From positions 1 through 64,000 of the IMG/VR virus record IMGVR_UViG_3300025876_000005: a stretch of DNA of 64,000 bases. One strand, given 5' to 3'. The translations under genes were made by a program, and so were the position numbers. Shown here in pieces: positions 21,745 to 29,835 of the stretch. The notes beneath the pieces are model-generated. The model had not been told where the DNA came from and ran no database searches. It saw only the letters and a list, made by a program, of their open reading frames with translations. The DNA is from a virus. Position 1 is the first letter of the stretch. The number at the start of each line of letters is the position of its first letter.

Positions 21745-22329
21745 ATGGCTAGAAAAATTTTATCATTTGAGGAGTACTCAAAGAAAGTAAACGCACCAGA
21801 CGTTAGTGAAGAAGAAACTGACGAGGTGGCAACTGAAGACAGAGCTGAAGAGATCGAGGACGATGGCATAGAGACGGCTAACGAAGAAGATGAAGACGAG
21901 TCTGAAGAACTAGAAGGCGAAGAGTCTGATGAGGACGAGGATGAAGACGAGGATGAAGACGACGACGATGATGAGGACGAGGATGAAGACGAGGATGAGG
22001 ATGAAGACTCTGAAGAGGAGTCTGAAGAAGTTAAGTTAGCATCTGAAATGTTAAAAGAAGTCTACGAATCTGCGTGTAACGAAGCTAAAGCATATGAAGG
22101 TGATGATTACCAAGAACATACCGTAGAATCTTACATGAAAGAGATGGCAGCTCTTAATGCTGGCATGATGGCTGAAATGTATGAGTCTGCGTGTGAAGGT
22201 GTTAAAGAAGGTGAAATGACTGTTGAAATGTACGAAGCATCATGTAACGAGATGAAAGAAGCCTATGCTAAGAAGATGGATGAAATGATGGAAGCGTGGT
22301 CGGCTGATGCACCTGCTACTGAAGACTAA
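21745..22329 (+). CDS. Highly acidic protein, possible prohead core protein
   Basis: Product of 194 aa. Residues 2-14 (ARKILSFEEYSKK) resemble the tag family. Residues about 20-95 form an almost uninterrupted run of Asp and Glu (pI very low); the rest is a Glu/Met/Ala-rich helical part with repeated MYESAC/YEASC units. T4 has a similarly acidic core protein (gp67), which scaffolds the prohead. I infer a scaffold/core role from composition, tag and nearby late promoter; homology to gp67 is not shown. Repetitive GAYGAY codons at about 21930-22020 may be unstable in sequencing. Confidence 0.7.
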   Translation: MARKILSFEEYSKKVNAPDVSEEETDEVATEDRAEEIEDDGIETANEEDEDESEELEGEESDEDEDEDEDEDDDDDEDEDEDEDEDEDSEEESEEVKLASEMLKEVYESACNEAKAYEGDDYQEHTVESYMKEMAALNAGMMAEMYESACEGVKEGEMTVEMYEASCNEMKEAYAKKMDEMMEAWSADAPATED

Positions 22330-22351
22330 ACTAAATAAAAATAAATTAAGA

Positions 22352-23110
22352 ATGGCTAAAATATTTTACGTAACAGAAAGAACGCCAGATTATGCTCAGG
22401 TGAATTTCTTTAAGACAGAAAAAGAGGCTTTGGAATATGGTATCTCTGAATTACCACAATTCGACATGTATGACGAACCAACGAACGATGAAGAGGCTGA
22501 TGGTGAAGAATGGTACCAAGGAGACTCTCTAACATTTAAAAAAGGAATCTTATTTTCATTTGAAGGTGGCGAGGTCTACGTTCAAGCAATGGAAGAAGAC
22601 GCAGCTAGAGAATATGTTGAAGAGCTTGGTGAAGAAGGTGGAGCTATTTTCTTTGATGGCTTTAGCAGAGGAATGTATGGTTATCTAGGCACAGCAGCTG
22701 ACGGTAAAGGTTTCAAATGGGACTGGGATGGCTACGATCTTAATGAGTCAAAAAATGAAATACATAAAATGAAATACACAAAAACATTTGAATCATTTGT
22801 AAATGGTTCTACAAAAGAGCTTAACGAAAAAGTAAACGCATCAGGTTACATTAAAGCTGGTAAATTAGGTTATAACGATCAATTCCTAGGAAGACAATCA
22901 CTTTCTAAAACATTATCATTAGATTTAGGTTTTGATAAAAAGAACGAATTTGGTGGTGGAGATTGGATTGGATTCGATCACGTATCAATGTACGCTTCTG
23001 GTAAAAAGGGTGGAACTATAATAGATGACGCACTAACCGGTAAATATACATATGATGAGTTAAAGGCAGCAGCTGCTAAACACTTTGGCATTAGCGAATC
23101 AGGTAGTTAA
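22352..23110 (+). CDS. Two-part protein with an internal tag
   Basis: Product of 252 aa from ATG 22352 (an upstream in-frame start at 22307 overlaps the previous gene). Residues 1-139 are acidic with no known motif. An in-frame ATG at 22769 (residue 140) begins MKYTKTFESFVNG, a second-part tag, and residues 140-252 follow as a small Gly-rich protein. Just before it, a short overlapping MKYIK frame (22755) is another tag remnant. The 3' end appears frameshifted: sequence continuing in another frame at 23094 keeps reading as protein. Probably a fusion of two genes. Confidence 0.65.
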   Translation: MAKIFYVTERTPDYAQVNFFKTEKEALEYGISELPQFDMYDEPTNDEEADGEEWYQGDSLTFKKGILFSFEGGEVYVQAMEEDAAREYVEELGEEGGAIFFDGFSRGMYGYLGTAADGKGFKWDWDGYDLNESKNEIHKMKYTKTFESFVNGSTKELNEKVNASGYIKAGKLGYNDQFLGRQSLSKTLSLDLGFDKKNEFGGGDWIGFDHVSMYASGKKGGTIIDDALTGKYTYDELKAAAAKHFGISESGS

Positions 23111-23204
23111 CGAAGGTCTTACTAAAAAAGATCTTAAAGATGTTTAAAAGCGTGGATATGGCGCAACATTAGATGACGGTGTTATTGAAAAGCCTGAGTA
23201 CTAA
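23094..23204 (+). pseudogene. Frameshifted C-terminal extension of the preceding gene
   Basis: In the frame starting at 23094 the text reads NQVVNEGLTKKDLKDV, hits TAA at 23145-23147, then KRGYGATLDDGVIEKPEY to TAA 23202. This looks like a natural C-terminus that lost frame through an indel near 23095 plus a nonsense change, or through assembly error. There is no start codon suited to independent translation. Confidence 0.5.
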
Positions 23205-23227
23205 GAACTACATACTATAAACTTTAT

Positions 23228-23259
23228 AAAGGTCATGCATATAATGCATGACCTTTTTT
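23228..23259 (+). terminator. Rho-independent terminator
   Basis: AAAGGTCATGCA (23228-23239) pairs perfectly with TGCATGACCTTT (23245-23256), with T residues following. Confidence 0.93.
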
Positions 23260-23271
23260 ATTTAAAGAAAT

Positions 23272-23784
23272 ATGCCAAGAATCGCAATTGAAAAAATATA
23301 CATGCAGACAGCATACCAGTTTGCAAAGCTAAGCTATGCTAAAAGACGCAAGGTTGGCTGTGTAATTGTTAAGAACCAACAATTAATCTCATTTGGCTAT
23401 AATGGTATGCCGTATGGTTTTGATAACCAATGCGAGGATGACCATACTTTATACTATGAGGATCCAGAAGGTACTTTAGATCTAATCGAAAAAGGATATG
23501 AATGTAGTGATGGCTGCTGTACTAAAGAAGATGCTGTAACCAAGCGTGAGGTTCTACACGCAGAATCAAATGCTATTATGAAGGTTGCTAAGTCAACTAT
23601 GAATTGCGATGGTGCTGAACTTTATACTACAACTTGCCCGTGTTTTGATTGTGCAAAATTGATTATTCAAGCCGGTATCTCAAAAGTCTACTACTCAGAA
23701 GACTATCGTGATATGAGTGGTGTAGAACTACTAAAGAAAGCTAATATTGACGTTGAAGAAGTTATCTGTTGGAACGACCTATAA
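23272..23784 (+). CDS. dCMP deaminase
   Basis: Product of 170 aa. Zinc motif HAESN at 96-100 (H96, E98) and CPCFDC with C124 and C127. A family insertion with Cys/His (CSDGCCTKED near 78-86) may bind a second zinc, as in T4 dCMP deaminase. The enzyme converts dCMP to dUMP for thymidylate synthesis. Starts 13 nt after a terminator and shares 16 nt with the helicase gene. Confidence 0.93.
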   Translation: MPRIAIEKIYMQTAYQFAKLSYAKRRKVGCVIVKNQQLISFGYNGMPYGFDNQCEDDHTLYYEDPEGTLDLIEKGYECSDGCCTKEDAVTKREVLHAESNAIMKVAKSTMNCDGAELYTTTCPCFDCAKLIIQAGISKVYYSEDYRDMSGVELLKKANIDVEEVICWNDL

Positions 23785-25499
23785 AAGACATAATAGACCA
23801 TGCACTAGAAACTAAAGTTTTTGGTGAGGACTTCTCTTTCAGGAGAGGTCAGCGTGAAGTGATTGAGCAGATTGTGACTGCTTATCAAGAAGATCCAGAA
23901 TCTACAGTGGTGATTGATGCACCAACTGGAACTGGTAAGTCACTCATTGCTATGTGGAGCTCATATATCCTAAAGGAGATGGGCAAGCGTGGCTATCTAG
24001 TGACTTCAGATCTAGCACTACAAGACCAGTATGAGAAAGACTTTAAGCGCCTTAGCCTAAACTGGCCAAGTATTCGAGGTGTTGATAACTATGAGTGCTT
24101 TGTCAACAGCTTACCATTTAGTCTGGGTGACTGTAAGATGAAAGGCATGAGCTATGAACAAGCTGAACAACTCTCTTGTTATGGTCACTGTGGCTACCTA
24201 CAAAACAGAAGGCGTGCGATTGAACAACCAGTTGCTCTCTTAAACTACAGCTTCTGGCTAATCCAACGTAACTACGTTCAGGCTAGAATGGATGAACAAG
24301 AGCGTGATGCTCCGTTCAAGAAGCGTGACTTTGTCTTCTTTGATGAGGCACATAAAGTAGATGAGATTGTACAGAACCATTTTAGCGCACGTATCGACGA
24401 GTCTATTATTGACCGAGTAGTTTACCTTAACCGGTTTATTAGTCGCCATAATATACCAGCTGAAACACAAACCAAGAATAGATTACAGGCAGTTGTACAT
24501 GATCTAATGACAACTAAAGGTCGCGAGCCACTCTTTAAAGCTATTCAAGAGTTTAGAGGTATTGCTATTACATACAGAGCTGCACAAGATATTGCTAAGA
24601 AGACCGCCAAGAAGAGGTTTGGTCAGAAAACAATACCAAGTGATTGGGCATCCGCATTCACCGCTTTCGACCGCCTGAAAGACGTCTACTGTAAGTTTGA
24701 TGACTACAGTGACTTAATCAAAGATGTTGGCTTAGAAGCCATGGTAATTGACCAGCGAGAAGATGAGGCTAGATTCACATGTGTAGAAGAGTCTAAGATG
24801 ATTCAAAAGTACTTACACGAACAAGCTGGCTTTAAAGTTTTCATGTCAGCTACAATTGGTGACCCAAGAGCATATGCAAGAATCATGGGCATTAAAGGCG
24901 CTCGCTTTATTCGTATGGACAATTCATTTAGCTTTGAAAAGTCACCAATAATTTTTGTCAACCGACATAAGCTAACCTATAGAGAGCGTGAAGCCTCACT
25001 GCCAAAGGTGGTTAAGATCCTGGATCAGATTATAAAGAAACATAAAGGCCAGCGTGGTATTATTCACTCGGGCTCATATCAGTTTACAAACTATATCAAA
25101 CAGCATTCAATGCATACCTTTAGGCTAATGGACTATGAAGGTTCAAAGGAGAAGGCTGAGATGCTTGAACTCTTTGAGCAGAAAGAAGACTCTATTATCA
25201 TGGGCCCTTCACTCTTAGAAGGCCTTGACCTTAAGGATGGTATGAGCAGATTCCAGATCTTTTTTAAAGTACCTTATCCTAGCTTAGCAGATCCACTGAT
25301 TAAAGCTAAGCTCAACATATCAAACGACTGGTACAACTGGAAGACTGGTGTTTCAATTCAACAGGGTGTTGGCCGAAGCGTAAGAAGCGTAGATGACTGG
25401 GCAATTACATACGTGATTGACGCTAGTTTTATGAGTCTGATAAATAAACCAGACTTCTTCCCGCCTTCATTTAAAGAACGTATTAAGATAGTAAAATAA
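23769..25499 (+). CDS. DinG/XPD-type superfamily 2 helicase
   Basis: Product of 576 aa from a TTG start at 23769; no ATG exists near the N-terminus. Walker A is APTGTGKS (51-58); Cys at about 110, 122, 137 and 141 fit the Fe-S cluster arrangement of the DinG/XPD family; the DEAH box is at 192-195; C-terminal helicase motifs include MSATIGDP, LLEGLDLKDG and QQGVGRSVRS. It unwinds DNA 5' to 3' in repair or replication. Translation appears coupled to the deaminase. Confidence 0.9.
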   Translation: MERPIKDIIDHALETKVFGEDFSFRRGQREVIEQIVTAYQEDPESTVVIDAPTGTGKSLIAMWSSYILKEMGKRGYLVTSDLALQDQYEKDFKRLSLNWPSIRGVDNYECFVNSLPFSLGDCKMKGMSYEQAEQLSCYGHCGYLQNRRRAIEQPVALLNYSFWLIQRNYVQARMDEQERDAPFKKRDFVFFDEAHKVDEIVQNHFSARIDESIIDRVVYLNRFISRHNIPAETQTKNRLQAVVHDLMTTKGREPLFKAIQEFRGIAITYRAAQDIAKKTAKKRFGQKTIPSDWASAFTAFDRLKDVYCKFDDYSDLIKDVGLEAMVIDQREDEARFTCVEESKMIQKYLHEQAGFKVFMSATIGDPRAYARIMGIKGARFIRMDNSFSFEKSPIIFVNRHKLTYREREASLPKVVKILDQIIKKHKGQRGIIHSGSYQFTNYIKQHSMHTFRLMDYEGSKEKAEMLELFEQKEDSIIMGPSLLEGLDLKDGMSRFQIFFKVPYPSLADPLIKAKLNISNDWYNWKTGVSIQQGVGRSVRSVDDWAITYVIDASFMSLINKPDFFPPSFKERIKIVK

Positions 25500-25506
25500 T
25501 ATAATT

Positions 25507-25716
25507 ATGGGATTTAACAAATTATGGGTGCCGGCAATCGAGGACCTAGAAGAGAGTAAGTGTAAGATGGGTGAACATGAGTTCGGTATGCATTGGCATA
25601 AGAGGCTGATGAAGACTGATGCAATCATTGGAGATAGCTCGTCTGTTGAGATGATTAAACAATTTGCAGAAAAGGCATATAATGTTCAGAAAGATAATCA
25701 AAAAGATAAAGAATAG
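25507..25716 (+). CDS. Small protein of unknown function
   Basis: Product of 69 aa, 7 nt after the helicase. A His/Met/Cys-rich segment (CKMGEHEFGMHWHKRLM) could bind metal, and the rest is helical and charged. No family recognised. Confidence 0.6.
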   Translation: MGFNKLWVPAIEDLEESKCKMGEHEFGMHWHKRLMKTDAIIGDSSSVEMIKQFAEKAYNVQKDNQKDKE

Positions 25717-25717
25717 T

Positions 25718-26344
25718 ATGTCTACACAAGTTAAAGACAAGCAACAAGAAATCTGGTACGTTTGGGCTAAATCCGAACGTGTTGGTGATATTGTACAGCC
25801 TGCTGAAGTACAAGATGATGCTAAATGGCTTAAGTTTACAGATGGTACTCAGATCAACAAGAGTATCGTTAAAGAATTCTTAATGTCGGCTAAATCTGAG
25901 CAAGAGGCTAAGGTTTATTCACTAGACTTAAACCCAATTGGCTCGAGTGTTAATAGCGCTGCTAAACCTGTTGCGGTAAAACAAGAGGCACCAAAGCAAG
26001 AGCGTAGAATTACAGACGGTAAGTCAGCACCAACTCCAGAAGTTAACGTAATGATGGAGATGTTGAAGAAGATCAGCAAGAAGAACAAGGCTGCAATGCT
26101 AGTTGAGGTTAATATCCCAGCAAAAGAGGTCTATGAAATGCTACAGGATCAAATGGACATGGAAGCAACAGAACTGAATGAACAGATAGGACTGCTTGTA
26201 GAAAGCCAGATAGATAACCTAAGAGAACAACTTAAAGAACAAATCGAAACTTTTATTTCTAATTATTATACAAATGAGCCAAGAAACAACAAACGAGCAA
26301 AATCAAACTCAAGCAACGCCACAGGCACAGATGCCTCTGAATAG
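25718..26344 (+). CDS. Unidentified protein, probably virion assembly-related
   Basis: Product of 208 aa from ATG 25718, which sits 1 nt after the previous stop; a longer frame from 25664 would overlap by 53 nt. The N-terminus carries aromatic strands (EIWYVWAKSERVGDIV); residues 130-208 are helical with a coiled-coil-like pattern (EQIGLLVESQIDNLREQ). It overlaps the following gene by 71 nt in another frame. Function unknown. Confidence 0.6.
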   Translation: MSTQVKDKQQEIWYVWAKSERVGDIVQPAEVQDDAKWLKFTDGTQINKSIVKEFLMSAKSEQEAKVYSLDLNPIGSSVNSAAKPVAVKQEAPKQERRITDGKSAPTPEVNVMMEMLKKISKKNKAAMLVEVNIPAKEVYEMLQDQMDMEATELNEQIGLLVESQIDNLREQLKEQIETFISNYYTNEPRNNKRAKSNSSNATGTDASE

Positions 26345-26705
26345 ACGTCAGAGAAGACTTATGATGAAGCAGAATGGAATGCTTAAGTATTTAAGCAAGC
26401 TAAGCTTTTTCCACCCGACAAGAGCTGCAATTAGACGGCAGAACATGGAGAATGGGCGTAAAATTCAGGAGGCTAGACTAGATGCTGCTGAAAAAGCTCA
26501 AGCCGAAAGACTTGAAGCTGCATTAGAAAGAATGAAAGAGACTTGGTCTAACATTGGCTACAACAAAGAAGAAATGACAATGCTAGAAGAAGCTTGGGCT
26601 TTGACTGCAATCAAAGACAGAGAAACTTACCGAGCTGATGTGAAGCGGTCTAGAAAATTGATGAAAGAGGCTGCAGCTTCATTGGCGGCTAGAAACAAAA
26701 AGTAA
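26274..26705 (+). CDS. Charged coiled-coil protein
   Basis: Product of 143 aa overlapping the previous gene by 71 nt. Starts with a Gln/Thr/Asn-rich segment, then a very basic stretch (NRRQRRLMMKQ) and a long Ala/Glu/Arg-rich helix (55-100). A later start would avoid some overlap but no better ATG is obvious. Function not recognised; scaffold-like composition. Confidence 0.55.
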   Translation: MSQETTNEQNQTQATPQAQMPLNRRQRRLMMKQNGMLKYLSKLSFFHPTRAAIRRQNMENGRKIQEARLDAAEKAQAERLEAALERMKETWSNIGYNKEEMTMLEEAWALTAIKDRETYRADVKRSRKLMKEAAASLAARNKK

Positions 26706-26708
26706 GAT

Positions 26709-27029
26709 ATGATTACAGTTAGCATTGAACCTGCTGATAACGGGGTCATCAAGTATGTAGTTGATGATAACGTTAACGGTGGCGGAGAAGAACATGTGTC
26801 TCGAGTTGTCTATGATTTAGACAACGACGAAGAAAGAATAAACCTAGTCAACCTGGTCCAAGACATTATCTTGGATCTAGGGCTAGAAACAGGAACTGAA
26901 ATCGACAAGCATATGTTCAGTGCTAAAACTGAATGGGGTGCTAAATACAACCCGTCGATCAAAGAAACAAAGGAGAGAATCAAGCAGCTAGAAGCTGAAA
27001 TTGATAGACTCTCTACGCAATTAAAGTAA
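26709..27029 (+). CDS. Small protein of unknown function
   Basis: Product of 106 aa: an acidic beta-rich N-terminal half (IEPADNGVIKYVVDD) and a short C-terminal coiled coil (IKETKERIKQLEAEIDRL). Its stop overlaps the next ATG by one base. Confidence 0.65.
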   Translation: MITVSIEPADNGVIKYVVDDNVNGGGEEHVSRVVYDLDNDEERINLVNLVQDIILDLGLETGTEIDKHMFSAKTEWGAKYNPSIKETKERIKQLEAEIDRLSTQLK

Positions 27030-27436
27030 TGAATTTTAGGATAGAATGCGTTTGGTGTAAAACTAGAACGGAGTTTGATAAATTGTATAGGTCTAATGGT
27101 CATGACTTAGCAATATCTTATTCCGATATTTTTAATAGACTGATGAAGAGTGATCCGTATAACGAGGAGCCTTCTGATGTTATCATTACGCTTTATATCC
27201 GTAAAATGATTATGAGAGCACTCAACTCTAAAATAGAGAGTGAGTCTGATGACTTTTCTATAGCCTATATGTTTAACAACTTAGATCAAGATTCAGTCAC
27301 CGGTGTTCATGATTTTATGTCTGGGCTCTTTGATTCTGAGATAGAGCTTAATCTAACTGTGATTAACAGATCTGATTACCCAAAGCAGGGCGTCTTAAGT
27401 AAATTTAACAATGTAAAATTCATTGACAATGATTAA
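27029..27436 (+). CDS. Unidentified protein
   Basis: Product of 135 aa: helical, with C-x-x-C near residues 7-10 (CVWC). TAATG junction with the previous gene. Its position before the tail genes suggests a neck, connector or baseplate-assembly protein, but I recognise no family. Confidence 0.6.
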   Translation: MNFRIECVWCKTRTEFDKLYRSNGHDLAISYSDIFNRLMKSDPYNEEPSDVIITLYIRKMIMRALNSKIESESDDFSIAYMFNNLDQDSVTGVHDFMSGLFDSEIELNLTVINRSDYPKQGVLSKFNNVKFIDND

Positions 27437-28028
27437 GCACAAACTTTTTGCAAAAGGTGAAAAGATACATGCGCTAATCTCAACTACACAAAAACCAAAC
27501 GTACTTTTCCCAGTCAGAGCTATCATTTATGACGTCAAGTTCGACGACATCAATCCACAGTATCAGATTAAAGTACTTAAGTTCTACGATCAAATCTACT
27601 TTTTAAAGCAGAATCTGTTTGGTGGCCGATTCATTAGAGACTTTGAAGGCCACGACACAAAGATCAACCTTAAACGTGAAAACTATTCTAAAGTAAAGAT
27701 CTTAGAAGATGAGGTCTTTGGTGGCCAGAACTGGCAAAAATACATGATTGTTGTTGACTCTGTCTTTTGCACAAGGACTAGAGCAGAACAAGAAGAGCTC
27801 TTCAATAATATCCAATCCTTTCATATTGAGTTAAAACTGAAAGAACTCTATGAACTAGTTAATCGTACGGTCTATTCTAAAGGCCCATACTATTTCCATA
27901 CTCGAGGTGAATACATTAAAGCACTAGAGAAGTTTTTAGGAGATAGATACCCTAAGCAAAAAGACTGGGTAGACGAATTGCTTTACCGCCCAGATACATC
28001 TGAGATGGACAACTCTGAGTGGGTTTAA
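27429..28028 (+). CDS. Unidentified protein before the tail module
   Basis: Product of 199 aa from ATG 27429 (a TTG two codons earlier is possible). Mixed alpha/beta with a Tyr/Phe-rich middle (FYDQIYFLKQNLFGGRF). Ends 38 nt before the next structural gene and just before a late-type box. No family recognised. Confidence 0.6.
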   Translation: MIKHKLFAKGEKIHALISTTQKPNVLFPVRAIIYDVKFDDINPQYQIKVLKFYDQIYFLKQNLFGGRFIRDFEGHDTKINLKRENYSKVKILEDEVFGGQNWQKYMIVVDSVFCTRTRAEQEELFNNIQSFHIELKLKELYELVNRTVYSKGPYYFHTRGEYIKALEKFLGDRYPKQKDWVDELLYRPDTSEMDNSEWV

Positions 28029-28037
28029 GTAGAGCTG

Positions 28038-28045
28038 GATATATA
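28038..28045 (+). promoter_or_regulatory. Candidate late promoter (GATATATA)
   Basis: GATATATA followed by TAAAAAAAG, 21 nt upstream of ATG 28067, in the only gap before the long structural run. Confidence 0.6.
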
Positions 28046-28066
28046 TAAAAAAAGAATAGTGATTTA

Positions 28067-29833
28067 ATGGCTTACCAATATCTAGGGAAACTCGGACCTA
28101 AAATACAATTTGAAGTTATAGAGACTGGTGTGCAAGAGGAAACTTTTGCTTCTCCGCCATTTAAAGGCGCGGATGACCAGTGGTATCTTTTTCAAGAAAC
28201 ACCTGAAAATATATTATATGGTTATACTGAGCCAGAGCCAGAGCCAGAGCCAGTAACTCAGGGTAATACTACTGTTGAAGAAGAACCAACACCTACAGAA
28301 TATACTAGTGTTTATGGTAAAACATTAGTCCAGAGTAGAAAGTATAAAGCACCGGAAGGTGATAGCAGAACTGAGGGTATTCATGAAGGTGAAGCTGTTA
28401 GATCACACTTTAATAAATGGACTCTTTTTAAGTACAAGAACATAAGTGGTTTAAGTGAAAACTCACAAGGTTCTGAAGTTTCTGACAAGTATAGCACGGT
28501 TGTTAACTCAACTTCACCATATATTGCACCTACTGCTAACAATATTGTACAATATTCTAATAATATTGATTCTTTAGCTTTTAAGTATAGCTTGACTGAC
28601 TTTATACAATGTGAACACTATGGTCAAATTTCTAATAATTACATGGTGACTCTAAGACGTTTTGGTTATCCAATTGCTGATGACCTCATTGCGCCTAGGC
28701 AAATGGGGCCTGACGGCGAACCCATTGATGTTACTCAGCCGGATATAGCACGTGCGATTACTTGGTTGAGTCCTGCATTGGGTAACGATCTAAAAGAAAT
28801 CCTTAAGTTTAACGTTGGTATACCATGGAAAGAAGAAGAATCTGCAGTTCAAACTATTCAGGCTGGTAAGAAGAATAGAGGTGCTGTTGGTGCAATGATT
28901 GATGGTAGCCCTATTTTCCAGGCTATTGAAAATGGTATAAACGGTTACAATGCAGATCAAACACAACGTGCAAACGCACAAGGTGGTGGATTTGACCCAC
29001 TTAAGGAGACATATCCAAACACTGTTTATGGTCCTCTTAATGTAATTAAAAACATTATGGCTAGAGAGCAGGGTTTAAAATTTGAACAAGAGTTTAAATT
29101 AACTTTTCACTATGATTTACGTGGTTATGGTAACACAAGTCCTAAGGTTGCTTTTATGGACAGTATGGCAAACTTACTAGCGTTGACATACAATAATGCT
29201 CCTTTCTGGGGTGGTGCTGTTAGGTATACTGGTAGTGGTTCTCTTGGTAAACCATTTGGTGACTATGAACTACTAAGATCTGGTGATTATGAGGGCTTCT
29301 TAAAAGGCCTAGGTAGTCAACTGAGCAATGCTGTTTCTACAGGTTTTGCTGATATATCTAAAGCATTTGAAACAGGTAATCTTGGAGACTCTAAGATCTT
29401 AAATAACGTTATTGGTGGTGGTCTTATGAAATTATTTAATGGGCCACAGGGTGGCGCGATTGTTAACTCACTTTTAACCGGAGACCCTACTGGGCAGTGG
29501 CATTTAACTATCGGTAATCCACTGAACCCGATTATGATGGTTGGTAATCTTGCGTGTACTGATTCTAGCTTCTCATTTGAAGGGCCGTTTGGTTATGAAG
29601 ATTTTCCTTCTAAACTAAAGGTTGAAATTACACTTAAACCTGCTAGAATGCGCGATAAGGGTGAGATTGAGAGTATGTTTAATGCTGGAAAAGGTAGAAT
29701 GTATCTACAGCCAGAATATGGTGGAGACATAGACAATCTTGTAAATGTATCTGCATATGGAAATAAAGATAGACTAGCTCAAGGCTTTAGCGAAGACGCT
29801 ATACAAAAATTGTCTGACATGTCAGCTGGATAA
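28067..29833 (+). CDS. Virion structural protein (tail/baseplate)
   Basis: Product of 588 aa. It has an acidic (EP)n linker near residues 56-64, a Gly/Asn-rich middle, and a conserved-looking C-terminal segment IGNPLNPIMMVGNLAC...FEGPFGYEDFPSKLKVEITLKPARMRDKGEIESMFN. This ending resembles late tail proteins in environmental T4-like phages, though I cannot name a gp number. Heads the operon of baseplate genes. Confidence 0.7.
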   Translation: MAYQYLGKLGPKIQFEVIETGVQEETFASPPFKGADDQWYLFQETPENILYGYTEPEPEPEPVTQGNTTVEEEPTPTEYTSVYGKTLVQSRKYKAPEGDSRTEGIHEGEAVRSHFNKWTLFKYKNISGLSENSQGSEVSDKYSTVVNSTSPYIAPTANNIVQYSNNIDSLAFKYSLTDFIQCEHYGQISNNYMVTLRRFGYPIADDLIAPRQMGPDGEPIDVTQPDIARAITWLSPALGNDLKEILKFNVGIPWKEEESAVQTIQAGKKNRGAVGAMIDGSPIFQAIENGINGYNADQTQRANAQGGGFDPLKETYPNTVYGPLNVIKNIMAREQGLKFEQEFKLTFHYDLRGYGNTSPKVAFMDSMANLLALTYNNAPFWGGAVRYTGSGSLGKPFGDYELLRSGDYEGFLKGLGSQLSNAVSTGFADISKAFETGNLGDSKILNNVIGGGLMKLFNGPQGGAIVNSLLTGDPTGQWHLTIGNPLNPIMMVGNLACTDSSFSFEGPFGYEDFPSKLKVEITLKPARMRDKGEIESMFNAGKGRMYLQPEYGGDIDNLVNVSAYGNKDRLAQGFSEDAIQKLSDMSAG

Positions 29834-29835
29834 TT

